Source: Bryobacterales bacterium
GTDB lineage: Bacteria; Acidobacteriota; Terriglobia; Bryobacterales; UBA6623
Direction: 5' to 3'
DNA: 64,000 nt
Assembly (NCBI GenBank): GCA_026713545.1
Contig: JAPOOG010000083.1
Coordinates: forward strand, 62,001 to 126,000
Shown: positions 9,604 through 18,965 of the stretch, piece by piece
Layout of the letters: each line of letters starts with the position of its first letter
Numbering within the stretch: the stretch's first letter is position 1
Notes under the pieces: generated by a model
What the model was told of the DNA's origin: nothing
Seen by the model: only the letters and a program-made list of their open reading frames with translations
The model's database searches: none
Program-made: the position numbers and the translations under genes

Positions 9604-9790
9604 CCTGCATTTCTCACCACACGACGTCAGAAGCACGCGATACGACCGCCATGACTTCGCTTTTCCTTCGCAACGCTTGCTTGCCGTGCTCGACGTACCG
9701 TCAAGTACGCCTGCGCGCGCCAAGCGGCTCGCGCCTCGCCCTGACGGCCCTCTCACGCACTTCAGCTCGCCTCGTGGTGAGAAATGCAGC
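9604..9790 (-). mobile_element. 187-bp inverted-repeat element, family 2, copy A
   Basis: The ends are an imperfect inverted repeat, CCTGCATTTCTCACCAC on the left (from 9604) and GTGGTGAGAAATGCAG on the right (9774-9789). The interior contains smaller dyads. The same element, in the opposite orientation and of almost the same length, is at 38977-39162. It ends directly against the plsX stop codon, so it may form the 3' end of that transcript. Partial copies of the same left end occur near 41.5, 43.1 and 43.3 kb. It has no coding capacity. Confidence 0.7.
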
Positions 9791-10813
9791 CTAGAGACTG
9801 GCGGCGGGAAGTTCTTCCAGGCCTTTGAGGAGAGTGGCTTCGATTTCTTTATTGACGCCCCCTTCGTAGATTTCGCGAGCAACCCGGATGGCGTTCTTGA
9901 TGGCATGGGCGTTCGAGCGACCGTGGCAGATGACGCAGACGCCTTTGACGCCGAGGAGGGGAGCGCCGCCGTACTCGGTGTAGTCCACTCGCTTGCGAAA
10001 GTCCTCGAAGGCTCCGCGCGAAAGCGCATAGCCGAGTTGGCGGGTGAGATTGGCTTCGAGTGACTCGCGGAGCAGGGATTTGACAGTATTTACGAGTCCT
10101 TCGCTGACCTTGAGCGCAACATTGCCGATGAAGCCGTCGCAGACGATGACGTCGGCATGTCCGCTGTAGAGGTCCTGGCCTTCGACATTGCCGATAAAGT
10201 TGATGGGGAGTTGCTTGAGCAGCGGAGTCGCTTCGCGGGTGAGTTCGTTGCCCTTATGTTCTTCCTCGCCGATCGACAGGATACCGATGCGGGGATTCTG
10301 TCGGTGACAAACGACACGGGAGTAGGCCGCGCCCATGATGGCGAAGTCGGTCAGCATTTCCGGTGCACAGTCCACGTTCGCACCAACGTCGATCAGGACG
10401 GCCAGCGTTCCCTTCAAGGTGGGGAAGACCTGTGCGATAGCCGGTCGGTGGACACCAGGGAGGACGCCCATGACAACCTTCGATATGGCCATTGCGGCGC
10501 CGGTGTTCCCGGCAGAAATCAGTCCCTGGGCATAACCGTCGCGCACGAACCCGGCTGCGACCCGTATAGAGCTATCCTTTGCACGGACGGCCTTGCCGGC
10601 GACATCGGACATCGAGATCACCTCGCTGGCGTGAGCAATCTCGATTGGCAGCAGGGCGGCATCTTCGTGTTGGGCGAGTTCGCGCCTCAACACGTTCTTA
10701 CGGCCGACGAGGATGATGCCGAGTCCGTATTCGCGGGCGGCCTGGACAGCTCCCTCGACTTCAACACGGGGTGCCTGATCTCCGCCCATTGCATCGAGGG
10801 CAATCTTGAGCAT
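9791..10813 (-). CDS. plsX: Phosphate acyltransferase PlsX
   Basis: A 340-residue cytosolic enzyme that converts acyl-ACP to acyl-phosphate, the first step of the PlsX/PlsY route to lysophosphatidic acid. The N-terminus [15 protein letters not shown] is the family signature. Conserved blocks [26 protein letters not shown] and DGFIGNV follow in the normal order, and the length is standard. It is the last gene of the yceD-like/rpmF/plsX cluster, a widespread gene order; the usual fabH is not downstream, where an inverted-repeat element takes over. Confidence 0.97.
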   Translation of the reverse strand: MLKIALDAMGGDQAPRVEVEGAVQAAREYGLGIILVGRKNVLRRELAQHEDAALLPIEIAHASEVISMSDVAGKAVRAKDSSIRVAAGFVRDGYAQGLISAGNTGAAMAISKVVMGVLPGVHRPAIAQVFPTLKGTLAVLIDVGANVDCAPEMLTDFAIMGAAYSRVVCHRQNPRIGILSIGEEEHKGNELTREATPLLKQLPINFIGNVEGQDLYSGHADVIVCDGFIGNVALKVSEGLVNTVKSLLRESLEANLTRQLGYALSRGAFEDFRKRVDYTEYGGAPLLGVKGVCVICHGRSNAHAIKNAIRVAREIYEGGVNKEIEATLLKGLEELPAASL

Positions 10814-10942
10814 CGGTTTCTCGAGCGTGAAAGGAGGGAGCGTAACGATGATGGTATTGTGCCACCCCCGTCAAAACGCGGTCAAGCCAAACCTCAGATG
10901 GCAATGAGACCGTTGCGCGGGACAGTGCGGGACATGTGTCGA

Positions 10943-11125
10943 CTACTCGGTCTCGATCTCGACGACTTCCCGGCCGTGGTACTGGCCGCACTCTGGGCAG
11001 ACGCGATGAGGCAATTTCTGGGCGCCGCAGTTCGGACAGAGGCCCTGGGTGGAGCGTTTGAGATGGTCGTGAGCCCGGCGCTTATGCGTGCGAGCCTTGG
11101 AATGGCGTCGTTTCGGATTGGGCAT
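10943..11125 (-). CDS. rpmF: 50S ribosomal protein L32
   Basis: A 60-residue L32. The start ATG 11125 gives [19 protein letters not shown], the typical basic N-terminus, and AGGG lies about 6 bases upstream. The protein has the zinc-binding form with two cysteine pairs, C-P-N-C and C-P-E-C, followed by [10 protein letters not shown]. It lies 8 bases downstream of the DUF177 gene and 129 bases upstream of plsX, which together form the conserved rpmF cluster. The four-cysteine variant implies a zinc-dependent protein. Confidence 0.97.
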   Translation of the reverse strand: MPNPKRRHSKARTHKRRAHDHLKRSTQGLCPNCGAQKLPHRVCPECGQYHGREVVEIETE

Positions 11126-11133
11126 GACGTTCC

Positions 11134-11673
11134 CTATGATTTCATCTTCGATCGAAACTCCCGCAGAACGTCCCAACGGGGATCGACAAATTTATCTTCG
11201 CAACGGCAATCCGCCGAGCCGCGCTTGGCGCCGCAGCGGGGACAGATTCCCGGGCAGTTCTCGTCACAGAGGGCTTGCATCGGTAGCCATAGCAAGAGTT
11301 GCTCGCGAATCGCGTCTCCCAACTCGATACCGCGTCCTTCGTAGAACCCCAGATCCATGTCGTCCCGTTCGATCCGAACCTCCTCGGAGCAGGCAATCAT
11401 CGCCATCGGGTAGTAGAACAGGTCGAAGTTCTCGCGAAGAGTATTGGACACGGGCTTTAAACAGCGGGCGCAACTGCCACCGGCCTCTCCCTCGATTCTC
11501 CCGCAGACTCGAATCGTGCGGGAGCCTGATCGGTCAAGCAACTCCGCTACACCGGCAACGTGCAACTCCCCGCTCTGCCGCCAATCGCTATCGGCGAGGA
11601 CGATGGCACCGGGAGCGAACCGGCTATCGAAGAGAACCTTTCGACGCTCAAGCTCTACGACTTCAATGAACAC
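11134..11673 (-). CDS. DUF177 (YceD-like) protein
   Basis: A DUF177/YceD family protein, known from other bacteria to influence 23S rRNA levels and to be encoded before rpmF. The conserved C-terminal part shows [46 protein letters not shown] and CGAKRG, with cysteine pairs suggesting metal binding. I start it at GTG 11673 (179 residues). The upstream in-frame ATG at 11709 lies inside a TATAAT box at 11708-11713 and would precede the expected transcript start. A longer 191-residue form cannot be excluded if transcription starts further upstream. Confidence 0.82.
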   Translation of the reverse strand: MFIEVVELERRKVLFDSRFAPGAIVLADSDWRQSGELHVAGVAELLDRSGSRTIRVCGRIEGEAGGSCARCLKPVSNTLRENFDLFYYPMAMIACSEEVRIERDDMDLGFYEGRGIELGDAIREQLLLWLPMQALCDENCPGICPRCGAKRGSADCRCEDKFVDPRWDVLREFRSKMKS

Positions 11674-11707
11674 GGTTCCAGCTTCGCGAAAGGCCGCGCC
11701 ACAAACC

Positions 11708-11734
11708 ATTATACCCGACGGGATGCGGCGGCAA
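11708..11734 (-). promoter_or_regulatory. Sigma-70-type promoter of the yceD-like/rpmF/plsX operon
   Basis: On the minus strand, a consensus TATAAT (11713 to 11708) is preceded 15 bases upstream by TTGCCG (11734 to 11729). The spacer is a little short for a sigma-70 promoter, but the -10 is perfect. Initiation would fall near 11700, inside the longer annotated frame, which argues for a GTG start at 11673. Confidence 0.5.
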
Positions 11735-11739
11735 CGGAA

Positions 11740-12126
11740 GACCCGAATGCACTGCGCCGGCGGGAAGAGGAGATCTTCGCCGCCGGCGCAGGTGGGTTCG
11801 TGTGTGGGAAGAGCCGAGGCTTACCAGAACGCAGTGTGATTCGGGACACGTCGCGGTTCAGGAATTACCTCAACCGCATCTGGTTCACCTCTCATCTACA
11901 ATCAAGACGAACGAACAATGATTTTTTTTGGCAGGAACGTGCAAGAACGGCGAGCAACCTCACCTGGGTGGGCCTTGGGGAGGCTTAAACTGTTGTTGCA
12001 TAGGGCTTTTTCGTGATGCTCAAATTGACAGTGATCTGCTGGAAAGACGAAAATGAGGGAGTCCTGCCGTAAGAATGTCTGCCTGATACGTCTAGTACTT
12101 TCAGGCACAGTGGCATCTGGAGCGCT
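11740..12126. other. Intergenic, divergent region upstream of the sigma-factor operon
   Basis: No gene recognised. It must hold the promoter for the sigma/anti-sigma/receptor operon. A GGAACG followed by further G/A-rich sequence occurs near 11934, loosely like an ECF -35 element, but I cannot identify a matching -10 with confidence. A run of eight T near 11922-11929 has no clear stem before it. Confidence 0.35.
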
Positions 12127-12675
12127 GTGCGTTTGAATGGTGAGCATGATTCGGCACTTCGCGAGACGGAGACAGTCTTTACTTCGTATCGAGAGAGCCT
12201 GATCCGCTACCTTCGGTACCAGATGGAAGACAACTCCGAAGCCGAAGACATTGCTCAAGAGGCATTCGTTCGCTACTACGAGTCGAGAGTCCGGAGAGAG
12301 GAGATTCTCCAGCCCCGCGCCTGGTTGTTTCGAGTAGCCCACAACCTGATGGTCGACCGTGGGCGGAAGAAGAAGCCGGAGTTATTGGACGATGAGGCTT
12401 GGCTGAACATGGAGCGGCGATTAGCTTCTCCTTCGGCTCCCGCGGACGTAAAAGTATATGTATCGCAGTTACCGTGGCACCGACTCAGTCAGATGGAGTT
12501 AGAGTGCATGAGGCTGCGGACGGAAGGTTTGAAGCTCCGAGAGATCGGGGAAGTGTTGGGCCTGGCTATCTCAAGTGTCGTCAGTTACCTGGCCAGAGCC
12601 ACGAAGAAGTTAGGAGCGACAGAAGTCGGTGAGAATAAGGCATCTCAGCACGGAAGAACTCCTGCTCCGGTGTGA
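12127..12675 (+). CDS. ECF-type RNA polymerase sigma factor
   Basis: A 182-residue sigma-70 family factor with only regions 2 and 4. Region 2 is at about residues 18-85: YRESLIRYLRYQM, then NSEAEDIAQEAFVRYY and PRAWLFRVAHNLMVD. Region 4 is at about residues 120-165 (LSQMELECMRLRTEG, LREIGEVLGLAISSVVSYL), the helix-turn-helix that reads the -35. The start is GTG 12127. Its 3' end overlaps the next gene, a membrane anti-sigma factor, by 47 bases, so the two are translationally coupled and probably form a regulator/inhibitor pair. The third gene is a TonB-dependent receptor. Confidence 0.92.
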   Translation: MRLNGEHDSALRETETVFTSYRESLIRYLRYQMEDNSEAEDIAQEAFVRYYESRVRREEILQPRAWLFRVAHNLMVDRGRKKKPELLDDEAWLNMERRLASPSAPADVKVYVSQLPWHRLSQMELECMRLRTEGLKLREIGEVLGLAISSVVSYLARATKKLGATEVGENKASQHGRTPAPV

Positions 12676-14149
12676 AGCCGAGCTAGGGTTCGAACGCGCA
12701 ACGCACCTGGATGAGTGCGAGGCGTGCCGGACTGCTCTCGTCGAACTGGTCGAGTTGCTCGACGACGCCGAGCAGGAGTTGCGCGGGACCGTCCCAGCGG
12801 ATACCGCTGCGGAGCGTGCGGCCGCCTGGGACGCCATCGAGCAGCAGATCGGCAAGCCCGTGCCGGTACTTGCCTTCCCGGCACGCTGGGCGGCGGCTTA
12901 TGCGGTAGCCGCCGTGTTGGGCTTTGCCGTTTTCAGCGGAATTACGGAAATGGATCTCTTCGGGCCGAGCCCGGTGGCCGATCCGGTTACGAGCGCCGGG
13001 GCGACGCTTCCTGAACCGCCGGCTTTGGAGCCTGCCGTGCCGGAGCCAGTTCCGCAAGAGCGGGTATCGATAGAGTCTCCTGCCGTGGCCGAATCGGAGC
13101 TAACGGAAACCATTGCTGCCGCTCCCGCTGCGTCAGATCCTGTCATAGCAGAAAAAAAGACATTTGAGCGTTACAGGGCCGAGCCATCCGTTCCGGAGGC
13201 TGTCCCTGCTGTCGCGGTGTCGTTCTCGGAACCTCCTGAGGTTGCTGCTGCCCGATCGACGATGGCCTCGTTGCTGTTGCCGACGACCGCTCGATTGATC
13301 GAGCCGATTGTCGAACCCAGGGTGATCGAGCAGCCTCCGTTGACTTTGGCCGCCGCCAAGGAAGTAATCGAAGGTCACTGGATTCTCCACCGAGCCAAAG
13401 TTTGGCGTGAGGACATCGCGCCCATCTGGACGAATAACGGACTGGCGTTCGTAGGCGCTGTGGACAACGAACAAGTCCGCGACGAAGTTGCCGCTGCGAT
13501 TCGCTCGGCGCAGAAGGGCCGCGAAGTCCCGCTGGAGTTGCGGTTGCGACCCGTCTCTCCGAATTCGGACCGTTCATCTGCTTCGACTTCACTGCAGCGT
13601 GGCGTTGCCGGCGGTGTTGTCCGGACAACTCTTCTTGCCCATTACCGTGACGTAGCTCGCCGGTCGTTCGCGTCTACCGAGCCGTCGGAACTGGAAGGCG
13701 AACTCGACCGGTTCATGAATAGCGTTTTCGAGAATCAGTCGAATCTGCTCGCTCACCTCTATCAGTTGAACGCGCTGGTGAGTGACGTGCCGGAGGAATT
13801 GGTTCTGGATGTGGCCTCTTCCAGCCGTTTCGTCGAATTGGCGGTAAGCCATACAAACGCCGCTCGGCAGCATCAGGCTCGGATCTACGACCTGTTGTCC
13901 GAGTCGCTGCCACGCAAGTATTGGAGCTACAAAACCAAGGATGGCATTGTTTCATTCAAGGGTCTTCATGGTGAAGCAAAAGCGTTGTTGCAAGACGCTC
14001 TGGAACTCGACGCTAATCTCACCACCTTGCTGAGTACTCCTCAGCATCTGCTGGATGCCGCTGACGCGAACGTTTCCTGCGGAGAAGCGTTGAGCCGCAT
14101 CCGCACTCGTCTGAGTCGCATTAAAGCCGATACCGCTAAACTACGGTAG
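12629..14149 (+). CDS. Transmembrane anti-sigma factor with zinc-finger motif and large periplasmic region
   Basis: A 506-residue protein. The cytoplasmic head has the H-x3-C-x2-C motif of zinc-binding anti-sigma domains (THLDECEAC; H26, C30, C33). A transmembrane helix spans about residues 87-104 (WAAAYAVAAVLGFAVFSG). A Pro/Glu/Ala-rich linker (about 110-225) follows, then a folded region. There, NNGLAFVGAVDNEQVRDEVA resembles a BON- or secretin-like alpha/beta repeat, and a helical tail follows. The GTG 12629 start lies inside the sigma gene. The size of the periplasmic part is unusual; typical anti-sigma factors of this class are far shorter. It likely holds the upstream sigma factor and senses a periplasmic signal. 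The BON-like reading is tentative. Confidence 0.78.
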   Translation: MRIRHLSTEELLLRCEAELGFERATHLDECEACRTALVELVELLDDAEQELRGTVPADTAAERAAAWDAIEQQIGKPVPVLAFPARWAAAYAVAAVLGFAVFSGITEMDLFGPSPVADPVTSAGATLPEPPALEPAVPEPVPQERVSIESPAVAESELTETIAAAPAASDPVIAEKKTFERYRAEPSVPEAVPAVAVSFSEPPEVAAARSTMASLLLPTTARLIEPIVEPRVIEQPPLTLAAAKEVIEGHWILHRAKVWREDIAPIWTNNGLAFVGAVDNEQVRDEVAAAIRSAQKGREVPLELRLRPVSPNSDRSSASTSLQRGVAGGVVRTTLLAHYRDVARRSFASTEPSELEGELDRFMNSVFENQSNLLAHLYQLNALVSDVPEELVLDVASSSRFVELAVSHTNAARQHQARIYDLLSESLPRKYWSYKTKDGIVSFKGLHGEAKALLQDALELDANLTTLLSTPQHLLDAADANVSCGEALSRIRTRLSRIKADTAKLR

Positions 14150-14155
14150 GCGGCT

Positions 14156-17100
14156 ATGTCCTACCGGGTCGGTATTCTCGCAGGTGTAGTGGCGTGCCTG
14201 CTCGGGACGGTTGCCCATGCAGTTGACCCCTGCGTGATTCGCGGTAACGTGATCACGTCGGGCTCGGAGCCTCTTCCGGGCACGCAGGTTGAACTGATCG
14301 ATTTTTCCACCGGAAAGGTCATCGTTACCCATACGGACTCGCAAGGACGCTTTGCATTCGAGGGTTTGGCGACCGGCCGCTACTCCGTTTCTTTTTCGCT
14401 CGACCAATACGCGACCCAAAGGATCGGGCCCTACGAGTTGCTGCCCGGCATCCCGCTCGAGCTTTTGGTGCAACTGCAGACTCTGGCCCCGCCTTTGACG
14501 CGGGCGAAGGCCGGCCTCGAAGGCATCGCACTCGAGTACGGACTCGTTCGCGAGCAGATCGAGAGTTTGCCGGTTCTGGTCGGCAGCGAAGGCCGTACGT
14601 CGGTCGACAAGTTGTTGTTGATGGTTCCGGGCATGAGTCCGACGACTTCGCTTGAGATCGATCCTTTCTCGGGACGTGGGGCAGCGGTTTCAGCCAACGG
14701 TTCACGACGCTCGGCGATCAACTACCAGTTCGATGGTGCGCTGAACAATTCGCAGAATCGCATCACTGGTGCGCAAGCCGCGACCTTCGGGCCCATACCG
14801 GAAGCCGTCGAGTCTTTTCGTGTTGTGACGCACACCTATTCGGCGGCTGACGGTCGTAACGCAGGCGCGATCGTCGCCCCGGTGTCGCGGCGCGGAGGTG
14901 ATAATTGGCACGGATCGCTTCGAAGCTTCTGGCGCCCCGGCATGAACGATGCCCTGGAGTCGTTCGACGGCTCGACGGATTCCATCAATGGATGGACCGG
15001 AGGTGGACAGATCGGTGGGCCACTATGGCGCAAGCGTGGACTCTTCTTCCTGTTGGACGCCGAAGGCTGGGGCACGCAGCGTGAGCATCTTGAAATCTCG
15101 AACGTCTTGAGCGAAGCAGAGCGCTCGGGAGACTTTTCGGCCGTTCCCGCCTTTGACCAACCCATCGATCCTGATACGCTCCAGCCCTATCCCAATGCGC
15201 AGTTGCCCACGACCGCCTTCGATCCGTTAATGGCCAAATATCTCGACACCTTTGTGCCGAGGGCCAACGTCGGCACAAACCTGCATCGGCAACAGAGCAC
15301 GCTTGACAGCAGCGGGGAGATGCTGCTTGGCCGGTTGGATTACCGGCGTCGGCAGTGGTCGATGAGTTGGAGTCACCACACCTTCCGAAATACTGTGCGG
15401 GACCCGCTGTCGGAGGTGCTGCTTGCCGTGCCCGGGGTAGCCGAACAGCGGCGCCAACTCTCCAACAACTCTCAAATCTACATCACATATTCGCCGACGG
15501 CCAACTTCACACACTCGACCGGCATAGCCGGACAGCGTCTGGCGATTGGTCGCTGGCAAGGACTCCTGGACTTTCGTGATGTGTCGGCCGAGAGTGTCGG
15601 ATTCAAGTTCCGGAGCTTCGGTACGGACCCCGGAACGATCCCCGACGTTACGCTTCTGACAAACGCAGGCGCGGAGAAACTGCGCATTACACCGTTCTTG
15701 TTCAGTGAGGGTTCAGCGCAGACGACGCTTCAGCTTCGCGAAGACGTCAGCTATCGCCGCGAGCGCGTGGGCTTGCGCGCCGGCGTGTCCTATCAGCGCG
15801 GCATCTGGCCGTTTTCTAACACCGAGAACCATGCCGGCAGCTTCACGTTTGGAACCCCTGCTACCGGTGGGACGCGCAACAGCGTGGCGAACCTGCTCAG
15901 CGGCGTCCCAAGTGGCTACCGTTTGCAGACGCCGCGAAGCTTGAATCTTCGTTGGACCGAATGGGCCTACTACGGTGAGGCCGTGTTGCGGCCGTTTCGA
16001 GGTGCGCAAATCACTCTCGGCTTGAGGTACGAGTCGCAGCCGCCGGCGGTCGATCGGCTGAATCGCGTGGCGGCTTTTCGCGAGGAAGTGGAATCGCAGC
16101 GTTTTCCCGACACCTTGTCGAACCTCATCTTCCCCGGCGACCCCGATGGCGACCTCGGGCCGTTGCCGCGTTCGACGGTCGAGACGGATGGCAAGCACTT
16201 CGTTCCGCGCGTTGGCCTCAGCTATTCTCCGGTATCGGACAACCGGGTCTCGCGTTGGATCTTTGGTGAGTCCGGACGCTCGGTATTCCGTGCTTCCTAC
16301 GGGGTTTTCTACGATTTCGGGACGTTCGCCGGATCAAGCGCCGCGGCGCTGTTTCAGGCCACCTATCCGCCGTTCAGTACCGATAACCGTTTCGACTTCA
16401 CGCCGTTCTCCGGCACCCAGGGGAGTTTTGAAGCGCCGCTGTCGAAGATTCCGGTGCTCGACCCGAATGCGATTCGCAGTCAGTATGTGACGTATCCCAT
16501 CCGGGTGTTTGATCGCAATTTCGACAACGCCTTCGCCCGGCATTGGACCATCGGTTGGCAGCGCTTGCTGCCCGGGCGCGTGCTGGTTAGTGGGGTTTAC
16601 TTGGGTACACGGAGCGAACAATTGCAGCGACAGCGTGAGTTGAACGTCTTCAGGCGCAACCCTCTCCTGCCGTTCAGCTTCATAAGCGGCATGCGCCGGT
16701 ACTCGCTGTACACGGATATCCGGCAATTCGAGAGCACGGGCACGAGTCTCTACCACGCGGCTCAAATTCGTGCGACGCGGTATCTGAACCGGGGCTTGGC
16801 CTTCGACGTGAGCTACAACTGGTCCCGCGCGCACGACGACGGCAGCACCACGTTTGGAGAAGAGTTGAATACGGAGCCCTGGGCTCTGTCGAACTTTGAT
16901 CGCCGCAACACGTTTACGGCTACCTGGTTCTATCAGCTTGGCTTGGCGCCGGGCCTGCGAAATCGCGCGGCTTGGCTTGACGGATGGATGATCAGCGGCA
17001 CTTGGCGGTATCGCTCCGGGTTGCCCCTCGATATCCGGCAAACGCAGGACCCGACGTTCAGCTTCGAGCACGTCGGGCGACCGGATCTGGTAGGTGAATT

Positions 17101-17470
17101 CCGGCGGCTCGATCCCGGAGAGAATCGGACTATCACTTTATCCGACGGGCGCAAGATCACCGGTCGATTCGCTTTCGACCCGACGGCGTTTCAACGTGTC
17201 GAACCCACCGATTTTGACGAGTTGCGGCCGGGTAACGTCGGACGGAACCAGTTCACCACCGGCGGCTTTCAGCAGTGGGACATGCGGGTCGCCAAGGCGG
17301 TCAGTTTGAACGAAGCTCTGTCTGCGAACGTCGGCCTCGACTTCATCAACCTCTTCAACAATAAAAACTGGGACCTGCCGTTCAACAGTATCGACCATCC
17401 GTTCTTCGGTGTCGTGCGAACGGAAGGGCTTGATCGCACGCTTCAGTTGAGCGTTCGGCTTCAGTTCTAG
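14156..17470 (+). CDS. TonB-dependent receptor with carboxypeptidase-regulatory domain (Oar-like)
   Basis: A 1104-residue outer-membrane receptor. It has a signal peptide (MSYRVGILAGVVACLLGTVAHA) and a carboxypeptidase-regulatory-like domain at about residues 28-105 (VIRGNVITSGSEPLPGTQVE). A plug-like region follows (DKLLLMVPGM, SANGSRRSAINYQFDG), and then a long barrel that ends LQLSVRLQF. This is the large Acidobacteriota receptor type, usually for oligosaccharides or other bulky ligands; the ligand is not predictable. It starts 6 bases after the anti-sigma stop, in the same operon as the ECF sigma factor, an arrangement reminiscent of FecI/FecR/FecA signalling. No N-terminal STN signalling domain is seen, so the signalling link is inferred from gene order only. 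Confidence 0.88.
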   Translation: MSYRVGILAGVVACLLGTVAHAVDPCVIRGNVITSGSEPLPGTQVELIDFSTGKVIVTHTDSQGRFAFEGLATGRYSVSFSLDQYATQRIGPYELLPGIPLELLVQLQTLAPPLTRAKAGLEGIALEYGLVREQIESLPVLVGSEGRTSVDKLLLMVPGMSPTTSLEIDPFSGRGAAVSANGSRRSAINYQFDGALNNSQNRITGAQAATFGPIPEAVESFRVVTHTYSAADGRNAGAIVAPVSRRGGDNWHGSLRSFWRPGMNDALESFDGSTDSINGWTGGGQIGGPLWRKRGLFFLLDAEGWGTQREHLEISNVLSEAERSGDFSAVPAFDQPIDPDTLQPYPNAQLPTTAFDPLMAKYLDTFVPRANVGTNLHRQQSTLDSSGEMLLGRLDYRRRQWSMSWSHHTFRNTVRDPLSEVLLAVPGVAEQRRQLSNNSQIYITYSPTANFTHSTGIAGQRLAIGRWQGLLDFRDVSAESVGFKFRSFGTDPGTIPDVTLLTNAGAEKLRITPFLFSEGSAQTTLQLREDVSYRRERVGLRAGVSYQRGIWPFSNTENHAGSFTFGTPATGGTRNSVANLLSGVPSGYRLQTPRSLNLRWTEWAYYGEAVLRPFRGAQITLGLRYESQPPAVDRLNRVAAFREEVESQRFPDTLSNLIFPGDPDGDLGPLPRSTVETDGKHFVPRVGLSYSPVSDNRVSRWIFGESGRSVFRASYGVFYDFGTFAGSSAAALFQATYPPFSTDNRFDFTPFSGTQGSFEAPLSKIPVLDPNAIRSQYVTYPIRVFDRNFDNAFARHWTIGWQRLLPGRVLVSGVYLGTRSEQLQRQRELNVFRRNPLLPFSFISGMRRYSLYTDIRQFESTGTSLYHAAQIRATRYLNRGLAFDVSYNWSRAHDDGSTTFGEELNTEPWALSNFDRRNTFTATWFYQLGLAPGLRNRAAWLDGWMISGTWRYRSGLPLDIRQTQDPTFSFEHVGRPDLVGEFRRLDPGENRTITLSDGRKITGRFAFDPTAFQRVEPTDFDELRPGNVGRNQFTTGGFQQWDMRVAKAVSLNEALSANVGLDFINLFNNKNWDLPFNSIDHPFFGVVRTEGLDRTLQLSVRLQF

Positions 17471-17532
17471 AAGGTTGAGTCGAGACAAATGGACTTTGTC
17501 ATCGGGGTCGATGGAGTAAGCCTCGTCGATGC

Positions 17533-17703
17533 AAGGAACTCGCTGCCGTGCTCTTCGCGCTGCAGGTCTACCGTGTCGCGAACGGTTCGGGGCGACGGAC
17601 GTGTGTGGTCGTTTGCTCTGTCGTTCGCCACAGCTCACCAACCCGCATCGCCGTCCTGCTCACTCCGCGCCGAGCGATCGCAGAATCCTGCCGCACCTTC
17701 TAT
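17533..17703. repeat. Decayed copy of the MITE-like element (copy 3)
   Basis: This stretch aligns with the right half of the elements at 6338-6595 and 25893-26156. Shared landmarks in order are GGGCGACGGAC, TGTCGTTCG, a GCTCACC block and CCGCGCCGAGCGA(T/C)CGCAG. Neither end repeat is intact. It lies between the receptor gene and the convergent triple-RidA gene and does not code for protein. Confidence 0.6.
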
Positions 17704-17723
17704 CTGACTTTCACCAAGGACTA

Positions 17724-18947
17724 CTAACGGACCGCCACCACCTGGACTTGTTCGAGTTGGCTTTGAATCACCTGGAGCGTGGTTCGTACAGGCGGGTTGT
17801 TGGGGAAGTACTCTTTGAACACCGCATTCATCTCGTCCATGTCGGAGATGTCTTTGAGATAGACGTGAGCGTCGACCACGTGTTCCATATCCATCCCGGC
17901 AAGGTTCAACGTGTCGCGAATCTTCTCCAGCGAGTCGCGCATCTGCTCCGCTACCGTATCGCCAGTGCCCGACTTGCCGGACGTCCAAAGCGTATCCCCC
18001 GCTAGGACACCGCCCCCGGATGAGGTCGGGCTGGTTCTCATGTACCCGGGAACGACACGCCCCTTGCTGCCCGAATCACGGGTAGCGACGAAGGTGATCT
18101 CGGTCGAGATCGTCCCCGGAAGTCTCGAAACACAGAAGCTGGCCCGGCTCGACGCGCTGCCCATCGTGAAAAAGTTCTTGTAAACGGAGTTCAACTTGCC
18201 GTAAACGGGCCCGCGATTGCCTTCGGGATCGAGGAAGTAGACGTTCACAAAGACGGCGTCTTCGTGGTCGAGTCCGGCGGCGTTGAGAATTGCGCCGATG
18301 TTCTTCATCGTCTGTTCGGTCTGGCCCTCGATCGTGGGATCGATTTCGTTTGTCTGCGGATTACGGCCCCCACTGCCGGAAACGTACAGCATGTCTCCGG
18401 CCCAGACACCGGGCCGATACGGTCCCATGGCGGCGGGGATCGAGCCCTCGGGAGGAATGACGATCGAGATCTTCGACTTTTCGGCGTAGGCGATGCAGGT
18501 GACTTCGAGATTGGCGTTGCCGGGCAGGCCGGGAAATTCGAGCGTCGTTCGAGCCGGAAAGTGCTCGGGGCCGAAATAGCTGCCGTAAACCTCGTTCATG
18601 TCCTTGTAGTTGTCCATGTCGGCGAGTTGGACATGGCAAGTGACGACGTTCGAGAAGTCCATGCCGGCCGCTCGCAGGACATGTCCCATGTTGTCCATCG
18701 CCATGCGGGTCTGGTCCGCAATGCCATCGGGCTGGTCGCCGGTCTTCGGGTCTCTGTCGATCTGGCCGGAAATGTAAAGGTAGTCATCGACCAGGATGCC
18801 GGGCGTATACGGTTTGCCGGCCGCGAATTCGTCCGGGTAGATGAACTGCCTCTCGACCTTGTAGTGATGCTCGCCGATCAGAATGCCCGCCGAGGGCGAG
18901 AGGAGCGAGAGGAAACTGATCAGACAAACAGTGGATTTCAATTTCAT
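17724..18947 (-). CDS. Exported triple-RidA domain protein (paralogue 1)
   Basis: A 407-residue protein with a signal sequence (residues 1-21) and three RidA/YjgF/UK114 domains in tandem, at about 30-155, 160-290 and 295-407. RidA proteins are normally single-domain cytosolic trimers that hydrolyse reactive enamine/imine intermediates. The carboxylate-binding arginine of each domain is present (R133, R268, R388). The acidic residue equivalent to E. coli RidA E120 is present in domains 1 and 2 (E148, E283) but is Q400 in domain 3. One chain could thus form a pseudo-trimer. AAGGAGA lies 7 bases before the ATG. It follows a lipoprotein paralogue by 18 bases in the same operon. Substrate unknown; export makes the usual housekeeping role unlikely. 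Confidence 0.85.
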   Translation of the reverse strand: MKLKSTVCLISFLSLLSPSAGILIGEHHYKVERQFIYPDEFAAGKPYTPGILVDDYLYISGQIDRDPKTGDQPDGIADQTRMAMDNMGHVLRAAGMDFSNVVTCHVQLADMDNYKDMNEVYGSYFGPEHFPARTTLEFPGLPGNANLEVTCIAYAEKSKISIVIPPEGSIPAAMGPYRPGVWAGDMLYVSGSGGRNPQTNEIDPTIEGQTEQTMKNIGAILNAAGLDHEDAVFVNVYFLDPEGNRGPVYGKLNSVYKNFFTMGSASSRASFCVSRLPGTISTEITFVATRDSGSKGRVVPGYMRTSPTSSGGGVLAGDTLWTSGKSGTGDTVAEQMRDSLEKIRDTLNLAGMDMEHVVDAHVYLKDISDMDEMNAVFKEYFPNNPPVRTTLQVIQSQLEQVQVVAVR

Positions 18948-18965
18948 GAGTGTTCTCCTTGGCTC

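Noticed and set aside
11902-12342. 146-codon minus-strand frame opposite the sigma factor start
   Set aside because: It overlaps a clear ECF sigma gene and has no recognisable motif.
14325-14721. Several minus-strand frames inside the receptor gene
   Set aside because: Basic, low-information products opposite a strong receptor gene; no ribosome binding sites.
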